Numbered from the stretch's first letter, positions 16,389 to 25,358 are shown. The stretch is 42,431 nucleotides of DNA from DAIOHQ01 sp036744635 (GCA_036744635.1 DAIOHQ010000008.1:1-42431); one strand, 5' to 3'. Notes: generated by a model from the letters alone, not told the origin. Numbers and translations: made by a program.

Positions 16389-16474
16389 CAGTCCGCAGTC
16401 AGCAGTCGGCGGTCGGCAGTAGGTCGTTGGCAACTTCATCTTCACTGCCGACTGCCGACTGCCGACTGCGGACT
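16389..16474. repeat. Inverted repeat, family E (CAGTCGGCAGTCGGCAGT)
   Basis: CAGTCCGCAGTCAGCAGTCG onward (16389-16420) faces ACTGCCGACTGCCGACTGCC onward (16444-16474), an imperfect inverted repeat of about 30-bp arms. The right arm holds the phoH stop codon and its last codons. A related short copy lies inside the GT2 gene at 34104-34127. Confidence 0.75.
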
Positions 16475-17404
16475 ATCCACCGTTCCGTACGCGTTCACAA
16501 TATTCTGCACCAGGTGGTGACGAACGATGTCACCGCGCTGCAGTTCTACGAATCCGATGCCTTTGATGCCCTTGAGCTTGTTGGCCGCATCGATCAGGCC
16601 GCTGGCTGTGCCTTCGGGTAGATCGACCTGGCTGACATCTCCGGTGACGATCATTTTCGAGTCGTGGCCAAGCCTTGTCAAAAACATGAGCATCTGGCTG
16701 GGCGTGGTGTTCTGCGCCTCATCCAGGATGATCACGCTGTCATTGAGCGTTCGCCCGCGCATGAAGGCCAGCGGGATGACTTCGATGATATCATTTACCA
16801 TGAAACGTTTCACCTGCTCAAAATCCATCATGTCGTGGAGGGCGTCGAAAAGCGGCCTAAGATATGGATTTACCTTGGCTTGCAGATCACCGGGGAGGAA
16901 GCCAAGGCGTTCGCCGGCCTCAACGGCGGGGCGGGCGAGGACCAGGCGTTTGGCCTGGCCGCGCTTGAGCATGCTGGCGGCGGCGGCGACGGCGAGGTAG
17001 GTTTTTCCGGTGCCGGCCGGGCCGATGCAGAAGGTGAGATCGTTGTTGAGGACGGCGTCGATGTAGCGTTTCTGGCCTTCGGTTTTGGGGCGGATGGCGT
17101 GGCCTTTGGCATAGACTTCGATCTCATCGGCCGAGCGCTCGCGGAGCTCGTGGGCGGCGCTGCTGATGGCGGCGCCGACGTCTTCGGTGCTCAGCCAGTC
17201 CTGGCGGCGCAGCTTCTTTTGCATCTGGTTGAGGACGGCGGCGGCTTTGCCGACCTGGTCGCGCTCGCCGGCGAGGCGGAGTTCATCCTCGCGCGAGACC
17301 AGTTGCACGCCGAAGGCGTCGCGGATCATGCGCAAATAGCGGTCGGCGGACCCGAAAAGGGCCAGCTTCTTGTCCGGTTGTTCAACGATGATGTTCAGAT
17401 TCAC
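16442..17404 (-). CDS. PhoH family ATPase
   Basis: A 320-aa PhoH-like protein, an ATPase of the P-loop/helicase-related type often linked to RNA metabolism and YbeY. It has an N-terminal KH-like portion, Walker A GPAGTGKT (128-135), LVLARPAVEAGERLGFLPG, Walker B VIILDEAQN (224-232) and TGDVSQVDLP. The start is a GTG at 17402-17404. The last 12 residues (VDSPQSAVGSRQ) and the stop codon come from a family E repeat, so the natural C-terminus has been replaced or extended. It opens the phoH-pgpH-ybeY cluster, 220 nt downstream of cdsA. Confidence 0.94.
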   Translation of the reverse strand: MNLNIIVEQPDKKLALFGSADRYLRMIRDAFGVQLVSREDELRLAGERDQVGKAAAVLNQMQKKLRRQDWLSTEDVGAAISSAAHELRERSADEIEVYAKGHAIRPKTEGQKRYIDAVLNNDLTFCIGPAGTGKTYLAVAAAASMLKRGQAKRLVLARPAVEAGERLGFLPGDLQAKVNPYLRPLFDALHDMMDFEQVKRFMVNDIIEVIPLAFMRGRTLNDSVIILDEAQNTTPSQMLMFLTRLGHDSKMIVTGDVSQVDLPEGTASGLIDAANKLKGIKGIGFVELQRGDIVRHHLVQNIVNAYGTVDSPQSAVGSRQ

Positions 17405-17624
17405 GGATGACAGCCGATTTTGCCGGCCGTAAAGAATTTACCCACAGTGGACTTCGCACAGCGCACACCAGGCGGTCGAAGTAACAAGTACGTTGCACGT
17501 CGTTTAAGGATCATTTCACAGGCGCGGATTGTGCCGAAAACGTCCGGAAATGTCGAGAAGAATCTGGTAACGCGCTCCTGCCGGCTTGCGTCATGCTTTA
17601 GATAAACTATTCTGGCAGCAGTGG

Positions 17625-18527
17625 TTAGAACAGGCTGAACAGGAGGTAGGCGAAGGGCGCCGCGAAGAGGGGGGAATCGATGACGTCGAGGATGCCGCCG
17701 AAGCCGGGGATGAGGCGGCCGCTGTCTTTGACCTCGGCGTCGCGCTTCATCAGGCTTTCGAGCAGGTCGCCGGCCTGGCCGATGGCGCCGATGACGGCGC
17801 CGAAGATCAGGCCTTTCCACCAGGGAAACAGTTCGATGCCCCCTGCGCAGGCGGCGGCAACCAGGGCGGAAGTGAGCACGCCGAAGAACAGACCCTCCCA
17901 GGTCTTGCCGGGGCTGAGCCAGGGGATGAGCTTGTGCTTGCCGAATTTTCGGCCGCCGAAGAAGGCGCCGATGTCGGTGGATTTCACGACCAGAAGAATC
18001 GTGAGAACCGTCATGGTGGTTCCGCCGCCCCAGTGATGGCCTTGGCGCATGGGATCGGTGGTTTTCACCCGCAGCGCCATCAGGAACCAGGAGAGGCCGC
18101 CGAGGTAAAGGGTGGCCAGCACGGTTCCGGCCATGTGGACGATGGCTTCCTGGGTTTGACGGACCCAGGCGCGGCGGAGGGCGGCGAAGATCATCACAAA
18201 GACGATGACGAAGGCGAGCACGGAAGTGGAGATGTTCTGGAAGGCCGTGAACTGGGTGGCCCAGGCGTGGAGACAGAGCAGGTTGGAGCCGCTGGCGGCG
18301 ATGAGGCGATAGGGGCGGACGCGTTCGGCGGCGAAGAGCATGGCCAGTTCGATGGTGGCGGGGGGGAGGGTGATGAGCAGCAGGACGAGGACGCCGATGC
18401 CTTTGATGCCGCCGGGGTGGAGAGAGCGGGTCCAGGATTCGGCGGCGAAATCGACCCAGAGGATCATCCCCAGCGCCATCAGCATCAGCGGGCCGAAGGT
18501 GAGACGATTGCGGAGAGTGCGTTCCAT
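17625..18527 (-). CDS. cdsA: Phosphatidate cytidylyltransferase
   Basis: CdsA makes CDP-diacylglycerol from phosphatidate and CTP in the inner membrane. The 300-aa protein has seven or eight hydrophobic segments and the C-terminal family signature: KSTDIGAFFGGRKFGKHKLIPWLSPGKTWEG, then GDLLESLMKRDAEVKDSG and the closing PGFGGILDVIDSPLFAAP (CDP-alcohol signature; V for the usual R/F after LD). Length is at the upper end of the family. It is on the same strand as phoH but 220 nt apart; that gap has no recognisable gene. The upstream spacer carries family B repeats. Confidence 0.93.
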   Translation of the reverse strand: MERTLRNRLTFGPLMLMALGMILWVDFAAESWTRSLHPGGIKGIGVLVLLLITLPPATIELAMLFAAERVRPYRLIAASGSNLLCLHAWATQFTAFQNISTSVLAFVIVFVMIFAALRRAWVRQTQEAIVHMAGTVLATLYLGGLSWFLMALRVKTTDPMRQGHHWGGGTTMTVLTILLVVKSTDIGAFFGGRKFGKHKLIPWLSPGKTWEGLFFGVLTSALVAAACAGGIELFPWWKGLIFGAVIGAIGQAGDLLESLMKRDAEVKDSGRLIPGFGGILDVIDSPLFAAPFAYLLFSLF

Positions 18528-18649
18528 GTGGTTTCCGAGAGGCGATGGCGAGCGGGGATGTTTTTACCGGAAAGAGTGGGCGGGGACAAATCCGAGGGAT
18601 ACGCTGAGTGATACGCGCGACGTGGTACGTTAGGCGGCCTCATCGTTCT

Positions 18650-18830
18650 TTGGTGGTGCGGACATTCTTGTCCGCAATGGCTGGATGAGCGGCAGGTGTA
18701 TCCACCTGTCCGAATCCAGCCATATCTCCGGGACCATGCGAACTGTGGCCGGAGTCGGGCGGATGAGTACATCTACCACTCCTCCAGACACGGCGGACAG
18801 GAATGTCCGCCCCACCAGAACCTGAGCAGC
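18650..18830. repeat. Repeat cluster, family B
   Basis: A GCGGACATTCTTGTCCGCAA copy at about 18657 faces an inverted GCGGACAGGAATGTCCGC copy at about 18793. Between them is a CATATCTCC stretch also found near 3738 and 26892. It occupies most of the 373-nt gap between cdsA and the HEAT gene, in which no gene is seen. Confidence 0.7.
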
Positions 18831-18900
18831 TTTGGTCTGAATTGTTCTGGCAATTTGCTGGCTGCGGTATGAAAATACGCAGACTTGCCGGGGTGGTGCG

Positions 18901-20931
18901 ATGCGGGATTGGCGTCAGACAATTCGTTGCGTTTTTCTTATGGCGGCTGTGCTGGCGCCGGCGGCCATGGCGCGGGCCGAGAGCAGCGCGTTCGTTGACA
19001 CATTGGTGCGGCTGTTGAATGCGCGGGATTATCCGGCGTGGCAGAAGCACTGGGTGTGTGCGTCGCTGGCCGATCAGGGGGCGGAGGCAAAGGATGCCGT
19101 GCCCGATCTGCTGCGGGCGGGCATTGTGAACGAAGAGTTGCGGGGGGATGCGGCACTGGCGCTAGAGCAGATTTCGCCGGGATGCGGGGCGCTGCTTTCA
19201 CGCGCCCTCAGTGACAACCCGCACGTCCGCCACGGCGTGGGGGAGCAGGTTGCCAAGTTCCTGCACGAGAAAAATGTCGATTTCGAGCCGCTCGCCACCC
19301 GCGCGGAGCGCGAGCAGGCGCTGGCTAATCTGCTGGTTGTGAAGCGCCAGCAGATGGATGCGGCGAAGCTGCTGTTTGTTGAGATCGAGCAGGCCCCGCT
19401 CGTGCTGGCCCGCAAGGCGGCCGGGCACGGCGATCAGAAGGAAACCGTGGTCGTCGCACCGCCGCCGAGAGCCGATCCGTATTATTCCATCACCACGTTC
19501 TCCGGCATCGACGTGCTGCGCGGAGGCATGCCAGCGCTTGGCCGGCAACTGCACACGCTCCGGCTTGTGGCGATTCAGGTTGCGGTGCTGAAGGATCCTG
19601 ATGCGGATTCGGCAGCCAAGACCAGCGCCGGTTATGTTCTCCGAGAGCTTGGCCCGGCCGCAGTTTCGGCCATTCCACAGTTGGTCAGGATCGCTCTCTG
19701 CGACGATAACACCTCCCCAATTGCCGACGCCGCCATCCGTCGAATCGTTCCTGACGCGGGCAACATGCTGGACAGGTTGCAATATATTGATGTCTCTTAC
19801 GGAGTCCCCAACCTCAACAATCTGCGATCGGATTTACGGATGGCGCTGATTCCGGGAGTCGTCCTCAATCTGCGTCAAGGCAGGAATGTCGAACAGAGTC
19901 TTGCGATCCTGGAAAAGATCGGCCCGGCAGGCCACGTTGCCCTGCCGGCGCTTCTGCGCAGCTCGGTACGCGATCCAATGTGGCCAGAGAGGTTGGCGGC
20001 GATCCTCGCCGTCAGAACTGCCGACGATATCGAGCCCCTGCTCGAGAACATCGATCCGGTGGTGCGCATCTGCGCCGTGCGTTGCCTCTATCAATCTTTT
20101 CGCGCATCGCCATATCTGGCCAAACACATGCAGGCGCTGCTGGAGGACAAGGATGTTGCGGTTCGGCGGGAGGCCTCTGCGGCACTGGAAAACATGGTTT
20201 CGCGCGAGGAATTTATTGCCGCGCTGGTGAAGGCTTGCCAATCTGCAGATGCCGGCGTGGCCACCGATGCGGCGAGGCGGCTGGTCAATCTCGGCCCATC
20301 CCCGCAGGTCGCGGTCTCAGCCCTGATCGAGCAGCTCAACGGTCCGCCCGATTCCCGCAGGCGCGTCGCCCTCGATCTGCTGCCGCGCTACGGGAAGGCC
20401 GTCGCGCCGGCGGCTCCCGCTCTCGTGCGCCTGATCGAAAATGGCGAGCCGGCCGAACGCGCCGGCGCAGTCGTCGCCCTGAGCGTCACCGGCGAACCCG
20501 CCAGAAATTCCGTGAGTCTGCTCAAACCTTTTCTGAAAAGCGAAGAACATAAGCTACAGGAAGCGGCGCTGACCGCCATCGCAAACATTGGACCGCCGGC
20601 AGCGGACCTGGCTCCCCAAGTCGTCCCTCTGCTGACCGACAAGGAAAAACAAACGCGTGCGTTGGCCGCCGGCGCTCTGGCAGCGGCGGCGCCCGATTCA
20701 CCGGAGCTTGTCGATGCGCTGCTGGCGTCGATTGAGCGGCGGGATTTCACCGTGCGGGCGCGATTGGCAAAGGGGGTCGCCCATCCGGATGCGCACCCGG
20801 AGTTGATCGCGAAGCTGAAGACGTTTGCAACCGGCGGGGATCGCGTTCTGGCCTTCGCCGCCAGTCAGACGCTCAAGGAGTTAAAACAGCCGCCTGCGAG
20901 CACGCAGGCGGTCAGCGCCGCGGCTCCGTAA
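18901..20931 (+). CDS. Secreted or periplasmic HEAT-repeat protein
   Basis: A 676-aa protein with an N-terminal signal peptide (basic MRDWRQTIRC, hydrophobic VFLMAAVLAPAAMARA, likely cut after ARA). The rest is a run of HEAT-like helical pairs: AVPDLLRAGIVNEELRGDAALALEQI, TSAGYVLRELGPAAVSAIPQL, VRREASAALENM, ASIERRDFTVRARLAKGVA and similar. No enzyme motif is present, so it probably acts as a scaffold or binding protein outside the cytoplasm. Such large HEAT proteins are common in planctomycetes. A weakly repetitive stretch near the middle (ARDAGNMLDRLQYID) interrupts the regular pattern. It is transcribed alone, convergent with adenylate kinase. Confidence 0.82.
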   Translation: MRDWRQTIRCVFLMAAVLAPAAMARAESSAFVDTLVRLLNARDYPAWQKHWVCASLADQGAEAKDAVPDLLRAGIVNEELRGDAALALEQISPGCGALLSRALSDNPHVRHGVGEQVAKFLHEKNVDFEPLATRAEREQALANLLVVKRQQMDAAKLLFVEIEQAPLVLARKAAGHGDQKETVVVAPPPRADPYYSITTFSGIDVLRGGMPALGRQLHTLRLVAIQVAVLKDPDADSAAKTSAGYVLRELGPAAVSAIPQLVRIALCDDNTSPIADAAIRRIVPDAGNMLDRLQYIDVSYGVPNLNNLRSDLRMALIPGVVLNLRQGRNVEQSLAILEKIGPAGHVALPALLRSSVRDPMWPERLAAILAVRTADDIEPLLENIDPVVRICAVRCLYQSFRASPYLAKHMQALLEDKDVAVRREASAALENMVSREEFIAALVKACQSADAGVATDAARRLVNLGPSPQVAVSALIEQLNGPPDSRRRVALDLLPRYGKAVAPAAPALVRLIENGEPAERAGAVVALSVTGEPARNSVSLLKPFLKSEEHKLQEAALTAIANIGPPAADLAPQVVPLLTDKEKQTRALAAGALAAAAPDSPELVDALLASIERRDFTVRARLAKGVAHPDAHPELIAKLKTFATGGDRVLAFAASQTLKELKQPPASTQAVSAAAP

Positions 20932-20977
20932 ACAATCGTGCGCGATTTCGCGCCATTCATACCGCGTAGATGACATT

Positions 20978-21041
20978 CTGAGGTAATCCGAAGAATCTGG
21001 CTGGATCGAGGTTCGCGGCCAGATCCTTCGGAGTACCTCAG
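20978..21041. repeat. Inverted repeat, family H, possible bidirectional terminator
   Basis: CTGAGGTAATCCGAAGAATC (20978 onward) and its imperfect complement ending in CCTTCGGAGTACCTCAG (21041) form arms of about 24 bp. It sits between the convergent HEAT and adk genes. No gene is seen in 20932-21177. Confidence 0.65.
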
Positions 21042-21177
21042 AGCCTGTGATTTTATTGGTTCTTGTCGCGGTTTTTCGCCAACAATCGCCGCTTTTTCGG
21101 TGGTTTTGCCAATAAACTCACACACTCTCAGGACGACAGATTGGCTGGAATGCGCAGGTTCTTATATTGCGGTTCAG

Positions 21178-21858
21178 TCACGGCCGCGCCGGCGTCATCG
21201 CGGCCGGGGGCGCGTGGGGGGCATCCGGCAGGGGCAGGCCGTGGTCATCGTCGCCGTTCAGGCGGTCCAGTTCTTCTTTCAACGGCACCAGCACCTTCAC
21301 GATATCGCTGAGCACGCGGATCTGGCTGTTCATCGCATCCACCTTCACGATGCGATCCTTGGGGTAATAATCCAGCACCGGATGTGTCTCGCGCTCATAG
21401 ATGTCCAGCCGCCGCCGGATGACGGCGTCGTTGGCATCGTCGAAGCGGTTTTCGCGCAAGGCGCGGCGGCGCAGGCGTTCGACCATCTTGTTCAGGTCAG
21501 CGCAGCGCAGGTAGATGATTTTTTTGACGTCGATTTCCGCCGAGAGCAGCTCGGCCTGTTTGACATTGCGGGGAATGCCGTCGAGGACGAGCATCTCGGT
21601 TTCGGGATGAAACTGGTTGATCATTTCCAGGCCGGTGACGTGCTGTTTCCAGAGCTTGACGGTGAGTTCATCGGGGACGAGCTGGCCGCGGCTGGCGTGT
21701 TCCCAGAACGTGCGGCCCATCTCGCTGCGCAAATCGAGCGATCGGAAGATGTCGCCGGTGGCGCTGTGAAAGAATCCGGGAATGGTCCCGATGATCTTGC
21801 CCTGCGTCCCCTTGCCGCTGCCGGGGGCGCCGAAGATGAGAATGCTCTTATACCGCAT
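21178..21858 (-). CDS. adk: Adenylate kinase (short-LID type)
   Basis: Adenylate kinase interconverts ATP, AMP and ADP. The 226-aa protein has the P-loop GAPGSGKGTQ (10-19), the AMP-site helices (ATGDIFRSLDLRSEMG) and LVLDGIPRNVKQAELL. The LID between the second arginine helix and RRRLDIYERET is short and lacks the four cysteines of zinc-bearing LIDs. The C-terminal tail (DDDHGLPLPDAPHAPPAA) is Pro/Ala-rich and probably unstructured. The ATG has GGGAG 6 nt upstream. Just before it lies a strong inverted repeat (21891-21953). A general nucleoside monophosphate kinase role cannot be excluded. Confidence 0.87.
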   Translation of the reverse strand: MRYKSILIFGAPGSGKGTQGKIIGTIPGFFHSATGDIFRSLDLRSEMGRTFWEHASRGQLVPDELTVKLWKQHVTGLEMINQFHPETEMLVLDGIPRNVKQAELLSAEIDVKKIIYLRCADLNKMVERLRRRALRENRFDDANDAVIRRRLDIYERETHPVLDYYPKDRIVKVDAMNSQIRVLSDIVKVLVPLKEELDRLNGDDDHGLPLPDAPHAPPAAMTPARP

Positions 21859-21890
21859 GCAACTCCCGTATGGGATCTTTGAATTACACT

Positions 21891-21953
21891 CGTAGCACGG
21901 GCGTCTCGCCCGTGTTTTCGATGCGAGGACACGGGCGAGACGCCCGTGCTACG
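21891..21953. repeat. Perfect inverted repeat, family G
   Basis: CGTAGCACGGGCGTCTCGCC (arm 21891-21915) and its exact 25-bp complement (21929-21953), with a 13-nt spacer. Each arm is itself palindromic (CACGGGCG/CGCCCGTG). It lies in the gap between tyrA and adk on the minus strand. Confidence 0.9.
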
Positions 21954-22031
21954 AAAATTTCAAATGCCCCGCATGTGCCGCCGTCAATCATACCCGAAAG
22001 TGCATTCTGCTGAAAATGCGCGGTATTTTCC

Positions 22032-22901
22032 CTACTCTGGGCCGGGATCATTGCTCCGCCGCGCCAGCAGCTCCTGCCGGCGGTGCGCGGACGTCTCCAG
22101 CCATTTCGCCACGGCCGCGGCGTCCTTATTTTCCAGCATGGCCAGCAGGTCATCCAGGACGTGTTTCATGCCCCCGATGGCGGCACGGAGGTTGTCGCGA
22201 TTATCCAGCAAAATATCCCGCCACAATGCCGCATCCCCGCTGGCGATGCGGGTGGCATCGAGGAAGCCTTTGCCGCACAGGTCCAGGGAGGCATCCTGCT
22301 GCATGGCGATGAGGGCAGCGGCGACGGCGTGGGGGAGATGGCTGACCTCGGCCAGCCGGCGGTCATGTTCTTCCGGCGAAAGCCGGGTGGTCCGCATCCC
22401 CAGCGAGCGCCAGAATGCTTCCACCTCCTCCAGCGCCCATGGGTCCGTATGCTCGGTTGGCGTGGTGATGCACAGGGCATCGTCAAACAGATCGGCGCGG
22501 GCAAAATCGACGCCGCGTTTCTCACTGCCGGCCATGGGATGGCTGCCGACGAAATGCACCCCGGCGGGGAGGACCTTCTGCGCCGTCGCCACGACCGTCC
22601 GCTTGGTGCTCCCCACATCGGTGACGATCGATCCCGGCCGCGCTGTCGCCGCGATCTGGGGCAGGATTGTCGAAAACGTGCCCACCGGGGTACACAAAAT
22701 GATCAGGTCGCTGCCCCGAACCGCATCGTCCACCTTCTCGTATGCCTCGTCTATCGCACCAGATTGCTGCGCGTTTGCCAGGGTGGTGCTGCGGTGTCCG
22801 TAACCAATGACCCTGCAAGCTCTTATCCTTGACCGGACCGCCAGCCCGATGCTGCCCCCCAATAGTCCCACCCCGAGAATGCTCAAGCGCTTCGGTTGCA
22901 T
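22032..22901 (-). CDS. tyrA: Prephenate dehydrogenase
   Basis: TyrA oxidatively decarboxylates prephenate to 4-hydroxyphenylpyruvate in tyrosine synthesis. The 289-aa protein has the NAD-binding GVGLLGGSIG (10-19), VTDVGSTKRTV, the substrate-binding GSHPMAGSEKRG and EVSHLPHAVAAAL, all of the dedicated bacterial type. There is no fused chorismate mutase and no ACT domain. The ATG at 22901 is 6 nt from a TATTAT -10 element, so the message may be leaderless. It is divergent from accA across 174 nt. Confidence 0.93.
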   Translation of the reverse strand: MQPKRLSILGVGLLGGSIGLAVRSRIRACRVIGYGHRSTTLANAQQSGAIDEAYEKVDDAVRGSDLIILCTPVGTFSTILPQIAATARPGSIVTDVGSTKRTVVATAQKVLPAGVHFVGSHPMAGSEKRGVDFARADLFDDALCITTPTEHTDPWALEEVEAFWRSLGMRTTRLSPEEHDRRLAEVSHLPHAVAAALIAMQQDASLDLCGKGFLDATRIASGDAALWRDILLDNRDNLRAAIGGMKHVLDDLLAMLENKDAAAVAKWLETSAHRRQELLARRSNDPGPE

Positions 22902-22907
22902 GGTCCG

Positions 22908-22913
22908 ATAATA
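22908..22913 (-). promoter_or_regulatory. Possible tyrA -10 (TATTAT), leaderless spacing
   Basis: TATTAT on the minus strand ends 6 nt before the tyrA ATG. The -35 region is weak. Confidence 0.3.
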
Positions 22914-22967
22914 TCCTTTGCGTCAGTCTTGCGACACCAGAGGGCAGTGTTGCCGTTCGATTAGTTC

Positions 22968-22996
22968 TTGATGCAGGGCTCGTTTATGTCTACCCT
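22968..22996 (+). promoter_or_regulatory. Possible accA promoter (TTGATG-17-TACCCT)
   Basis: TTGATG at 22968-22973 and TACCCT at 22991-22996 with a 17-nt spacer, about 80 nt before the accA ATG at 23076. Its position argues against an accA start at 22968. Confidence 0.35.
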
Positions 22997-23075
22997 ACTC
23001 GCCTCCGGTTTTCGACCGATCCGGAAAACACTCAAAGGCGGCCCAAAATCATCCGCGACTGGCCGAGCATTGAAC

Positions 23076-24125
23076 ATGACTGAGTCCAACCTTCCTTCGG
23101 CGCACTCCGAGGTCCGCTCCGATTCCAGCAAGCCTATCCTGCGCCACGTGCTGGAATTCGAGAAGCCGCTGGCCAAGCTGGAACAGCAGGTTCAGGAGCT
23201 GGAGGCGATGCAGGCCGCCAAGCAGGTCGATTATTCCAAAGAACTCCGCCAACTCCGCAGCAACTATACCTCCCTTCTTCGCAAAACCTACGATAACCTC
23301 AGCGCCTGGGAAACCGTCCAGGTCGCCCGCCATCCCCAGCGCCCGCTGTTCAAGGACTACGTCGAGTTGATCTGCCGCGAATTTCGCGAGCTGCACGGCG
23401 ACCGCCACTATGGGGATGACGCCGCCATCAAGTGCGGCCTGGCGCGCATGGCCGGGCAGAAGGTGATGCTCATCGGCCACCACAAGGGGCGGGACACCAA
23501 GGAAAAGGTGCAGTGTTACTTTGGCCTGGCCCATCCTGAGGGGTATCGCAAAGCCCTGCGCTGCATGAAATTGGCCGAAAAGTTCGGCCTGCCGGTGGTC
23601 ACCTTCATCGACACCCCCGGCGCCTATCCCGGCATCGGCGCCGAAGAGCGCGGCCAGGCCGAATCCATCGCCCGCAACCTCATGGAAATGTCCCGCCTGC
23701 GCACCCCGATTATCGCGGTCGTCACCGGCGAAGGCGGCTCCGGCGGGGCGCTGGGCATCGGCATCGCCGACCGGGTGGCGATGATGCAATACGCCTGGTA
23801 TTCGGTCATCAGCCCCGAAGCCTGTTCCGCCATCCTGTTCAAGGGCAACGAATCCGCCCCGCAGCTCGCCGAAAGCCTCAAGTTGACCAGCAAGGATCTC
23901 AAGCAGTTCGGCGTGATCGACACCGTCATTCCCGAACCGCTTGGCGGGGCTCATCGCGATCCCCATACCACCGCCCACAACCTCGAACAATACGTCGCCA
24001 AGACCCTCCGCGATCTCAAGCGCTGCAAGGTCGAGAACCTGCTGGAACGCCGCTACGAGAAATTCCGCAACCTCGGCGTCGTCGCCGAGCCGCAGAAGCG
24101 CGCCACCGCCAAAGCCGCGGGCTGA
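23076..24125 (+). CDS. accA: Acetyl-CoA carboxylase carboxyltransferase subunit alpha
   Basis: AccA and AccD form the carboxyltransferase that makes malonyl-CoA for fatty-acid synthesis; accD is not in this window. The 349-aa protein has the N-terminal coiled region EFEKPLAKLEQQVQELEAM, DDAAIKCGLARMAGQKVMLIGHHKGRDTKEK, TFIDTPGAYPGIGAEERGQ, the oxyanion-hole VTGEGGSGGALGIG and ISPEACSAILFK. The upstream in-frame start at 22968 adds 36 residues that lie on the likely promoter, so the ATG at 23076 is preferred. It is divergent from tyrA and followed by a large inverted repeat (24161-24394). Confidence 0.96.
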   Translation: MTESNLPSAHSEVRSDSSKPILRHVLEFEKPLAKLEQQVQELEAMQAAKQVDYSKELRQLRSNYTSLLRKTYDNLSAWETVQVARHPQRPLFKDYVELICREFRELHGDRHYGDDAAIKCGLARMAGQKVMLIGHHKGRDTKEKVQCYFGLAHPEGYRKALRCMKLAEKFGLPVVTFIDTPGAYPGIGAEERGQAESIARNLMEMSRLRTPIIAVVTGEGGSGGALGIGIADRVAMMQYAWYSVISPEACSAILFKGNESAPQLAESLKLTSKDLKQFGVIDTVIPEPLGGAHRDPHTTAHNLEQYVAKTLRDLKRCKVENLLERRYEKFRNLGVVAEPQKRATAKAAG

Positions 24126-24160
24126 TGTCCCAACCGCAGAACTTATTGGGCCAATTGAAG

Positions 24161-24394
24161 TGGCATGGGCTACCCAGCCCATGCGCTTGAAGCGCAGCGC
24201 TCTTCGCTGCACCGTAGCATGGGTTTTCCTGAACCCATGCCGAGCAGGTCGGTATTCTGCAGGGGCGAGGGATTCAGACAACTCTGCGTTCGGTGCGTTA
24301 TTGAAGATGACCCGCCGCTGGGCACGGGTTAAGGAAAACCCGTGCTACGGAAGAGCGCTGCGCTTCTTGTGCATGGGCTGGGTAGCCCATGCCA
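24161..24394. repeat. Full-length family A element, long nested inverted repeat
   Basis: Left arm 24161-24241 and right arm 24321-24394 are near-perfect inverted copies of about 75-80 bp with a spacer of 79 bp. Each arm holds two smaller palindromes: TGGCATGGGCTACCCAGCCC and the CACGGGTT type, joined by a GCGCAGCGCTCTTC linker. It fills the gap between the convergent accA and AraC genes, where it could act as a bidirectional terminator. Confidence 0.85.
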
Positions 24395-24437
24395 CGCGAG
24401 ATGAATCTCGCCGCTTGTCAACCCACGCAGGAATTGA

Positions 24438-25358
24438 TCAAGAATGCTTCTCCGGCCGGCGATATTCCCTCGGCGTGATCCCCACCATTTTCCGAAACAC
24501 CGTGGCGAAATACTGGCTGGTGGAAAAGCCCAGATCGTAGGCGATCTCGGTCACGGACCGATCGCTGGTTCGCAACAGCCGCTTGGCCTGGGTGATTCGC
24601 CGGCGGGTCAGATATTCGACCGGATTGAAACCGGTTTCCTGCTGAAAGCGATGGCGGAAGTGGGATACGGACAGCCCGGCGGCCTTGGCCGCATCCAGCA
24701 TCGAGAACACCTCGCCGATATTCTCATCCATCCAATCAATCGCCCGCTGGATCGCCCGCGAGCGGCCGGCGGTGTCCGAAAGATGCCGCAGGCGCGACTG
24801 GTAGTCGCGCAGGACGTCGAATAGCAGGATCGACAACAGCGACTGCACGATCACCGGCCCTTCCGCCGTCGGCGCCCGGCATTCGGTCATCACCCGTTCG
24901 TATAGCGGAATCAGCGATGTCGAGCCCGGAAAGGTGCGAAGCTGCAGCGCTGCATACGATTGCTCGAGCTGGCGGGTCTGCGCAGCGCTCAGCCCCGGCA
25001 GCCCGCGCCCGCTCCCGCTCCCGCGCGGGAATTGCACCTCAAGCCAGTACAGCTCGCACGGATGAAGCACGGCATCGACGCCGCCGTGCCGCTCGTTGGG
25101 GCGGGTGATGTAGACGTATCCCGGCCGCAGCTCGAATACCTCATCTTCCACCCACCAATCGACGCTGCCGTGAACGATGTAACAGATCTCCCAGAAATCC
25201 GCGTGTACGTGCCCGGGCAGCGCCTGCTCGGCGCGGGCGACATCCGCCCAGCCGATCATGGGAATCTCCGCCAGCAGCGTGTGCGGCGGTTCAAACACTT
25301 CCCGCTTCACCGTGTCCGGCCGGCGCGTGCTCAGTCGATAAGGCTCCTGATCCGCCAT
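24438..25358 (-). CDS. AraC family transcriptional regulator
   Basis: A 306-aa regulator. The N-terminal half is a cupin-like ligand domain (VHADFWEICYIVHGSVDWWVEDEVFELRPGYVYITRPNERHGG). The C-terminal 100 residues hold the two helix-turn-helix motifs: SMLDAAKAAGLSVSHFRHRFQQETGFNPVEYLTRRRITQAKRLL and TEIAYDLGFSTSQYFATVFRKMVGITPREYRR. The Met at 25358 was chosen; earlier residues come from repeat sequence. The ligand is likely a sugar or plant-derived compound by family habit, which is inference. It is divergent from the DUF1570 gene across 233 nt carrying a family C repeat. Confidence 0.88.
   Translation of the reverse strand: MADQEPYRLSTRRPDTVKREVFEPPHTLLAEIPMIGWADVARAEQALPGHVHADFWEICYIVHGSVDWWVEDEVFELRPGYVYITRPNERHGGVDAVLHPCELYWLEVQFPRGSGSGRGLPGLSAAQTRQLEQSYAALQLRTFPGSTSLIPLYERVMTECRAPTAEGPVIVQSLLSILLFDVLRDYQSRLRHLSDTAGRSRAIQRAIDWMDENIGEVFSMLDAAKAAGLSVSHFRHRFQQETGFNPVEYLTRRRITQAKRLLRTSDRSVTEIAYDLGFSTSQYFATVFRKMVGITPREYRRPEKHS

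Noticed and set aside
18640..18830. Small protein genes read from repeat DNA (peptides such as ADKNVRTT and SSHCGQECP)
   Set aside because: The same peptides appear wherever the repeat occurs and in several frames, so they are repeat translations.
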